Below are positions 4,666-5,142 of a stretch of 5,142 nucleotides of DNA, one piece after another. The DNA is from Candidatus Komeilibacteria bacterium RIFCSPLOWO2_02_FULL_48_11 (GTDB lineage: Bacteria; Patescibacteriota; Patescibacteriia; UBA2169): assembly GCA_001818435.1 (NCBI GenBank), contig MHKO01000046.1:1-5142 (forward strand). The letters run 5' to 3'. A program made the translations under genes and the position numbers. Position 1 is the stretch's first letter, and each line of letters opens with the position of its first letter. The notes beneath the pieces were generated by a model. It had not been told where the DNA came from. It ran no database searches and was given only the letters and a program-made list of their open reading frames with translations.

Positions 4666-4690
4666 ATCCTAATCTCCAATCCTAATCTCC
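4665..4690. repeat. Perfect 13-bp tandem duplication across a stop codon
   Basis: The unit AATCCTAATCTCC occurs twice in direct succession (4665-4677 and 4678-4690). The right copy contains the last codons and TAG stop (4684-4682) of the leftward protein gene. The left copy is noncoding and its edge touches the -35 of the toxin-antitoxin promoter. It looks like a recent slippage duplication. Confidence 0.85.
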
Positions 4691-5142
4691 AAATTCATGC
4701 TTCTGGCGAGAACAGGCGGCCAGCAACGCGTCACTAAATCGAGCATCTGGGTCGCTCATATCAACGCCGAATAATTTAGCAATGGCTTGAATCTTGCCCA
4801 TTTTGGCGCGCAGCTGCTCAAATAACTCATACCGCTTTGCCTCGAACTCGCTGCCGGAGAGCGACCGTTTTTTATCGCCCAGTAACCTCCGAAAAATAAC
4901 ATGCCCAACATCATGCGGAAGCCTTACAAAATCAGAAGATTCAAGCTCCACGGTATCACGCTGGCCTTCTATAATCACCCCTGCTTCAGGGTCATAGATA
5001 AACATCCCTGCCTTGTCTTGATAGCTGGGATTACCAATTTCTCCAACATATTCTCTATCTATAGACAACGCCATTTCTGAAACGGTTAACACGTGATTTT
5101 CTGGTTCTTCTTCCTGCCTATTCCCTCTTTCTCTATGAGATG
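4682..5142 (-). CDS. Unrecognised protein, N terminus beyond the window
   Basis: The frame runs leftward from the window edge to the TAG at 4682 without a stop, so the gene is treated as 5'-partial (about 152 codons visible). A GTG at 5092 would give 136 aa, but it has no Shine-Dalgarno. The residues before it (HRERGNRQEEEPENH) are acidic and arginine-rich, like a linker, so the start cannot be fixed. I do not recognise the family. Numbering from that GTG, RLPHDVGHVIFRRLL (57-71) has an H60-D-V-G-H64 motif, followed by SEFEAKRYELFEQL (81-94). That spacing recalls ImmA/IrrE-like zinc peptidases (HExGH, then ExEA), with Asp in place of the catalytic Glu; the resemblance is weak. The rest is soluble, with no signal peptide or membrane segment in view. 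No terminator separates it from the toxin-antitoxin promoter downstream. Confidence 0.7.
   Translation of the reverse strand, partial: SHRERGNRQEEEPENHVLTVSEMALSIDREYVGEIGNPSYQDKAGMFIYDPEAGVIIEGQRDTVELESSDFVRLPHDVGHVIFRRLLGDKKRSLSGSEFEAKRYELFEQLRAKMGKIQAIAKLFGVDMSDPDARFSDALLAACSRQKHEFGD

Noticed and set aside
1..5142. CRISPR array, insertion sequence or prophage attachment site
   Set aside because: I see no regularly spaced repeats, transposase or integrase, and no second copy of the tRNA 3' end to suggest an attachment site.

Overview
This window reads as a chromosomal segment of a bacterium using the standard bacterial code: TGA serves as the stop of several genes, and none of the reading frames contains an internal TGA. 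All recognisable genes lie on the minus strand, so transcription runs right to left. The mix of a gluconeogenic phosphoenolpyruvate synthase, two toxin-antitoxin modules, short uncharacterised proteins, mostly weak Shine-Dalgarno signals and abundant short palindromic repeats would fit a genome fragment from an uncultivated lineage such as Candidatus Patescibacteria. That placement is inference, not something the sequence proves.

Layout from right to left, in the direction of transcription. (1) 5142-4682: 3' part of an unrecognised protein whose frame is still open at the window edge. (2) 4665-3938: a type II toxin-antitoxin operon with its own promoter, a ribbon-helix-helix antitoxin and a PIN-domain (VapC-type) toxin that overlap by 20 nt. 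(3) 3908-1428: phosphoenolpyruvate synthase, ppsA, 826 aa. (4) 1381-992: a 129-aa protein that aligns with regions 1.2 to 2.3/2.4 of sigma-70 factors but lacks regions 3 and 4. A hairpin terminator follows at 942-987. (5) 898-195: a second toxin-antitoxin operon with a strong promoter overlapped by an inverted repeat, an AbrB-type antitoxin and another PIN toxin that overlap by 13 nt. (6) 177-87: tRNA-Ser(GGA) with encoded CCA, starting 17 nt after the toxin stop.

The most striking feature is ppsA. It carries four different short palindromic sequences, each in frame and each adding residues at a place where typical PpsA proteins have a short loop. Together they appear to account for most of its extra length over the E. 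coli enzyme. A comparable pair of palindromes encodes the last residues and the stop of the sigma-like gene, and another small hairpin lies left of the tRNA. This resembles the protein-invading palindromic elements described in Rickettsia (RPE), but with several sequence types in one gene. The second notable item is the small sigma-like protein downstream of ppsA, which keeps the sigma region 2 pattern but has lost most of its promoter-melting aromatic residues.

The two toxin-antitoxin modules appear to be self-contained autoregulated units flanking the ppsA/sigma-like pair. They use antitoxins from different DNA-binding families, so they are probably not copies of one another.
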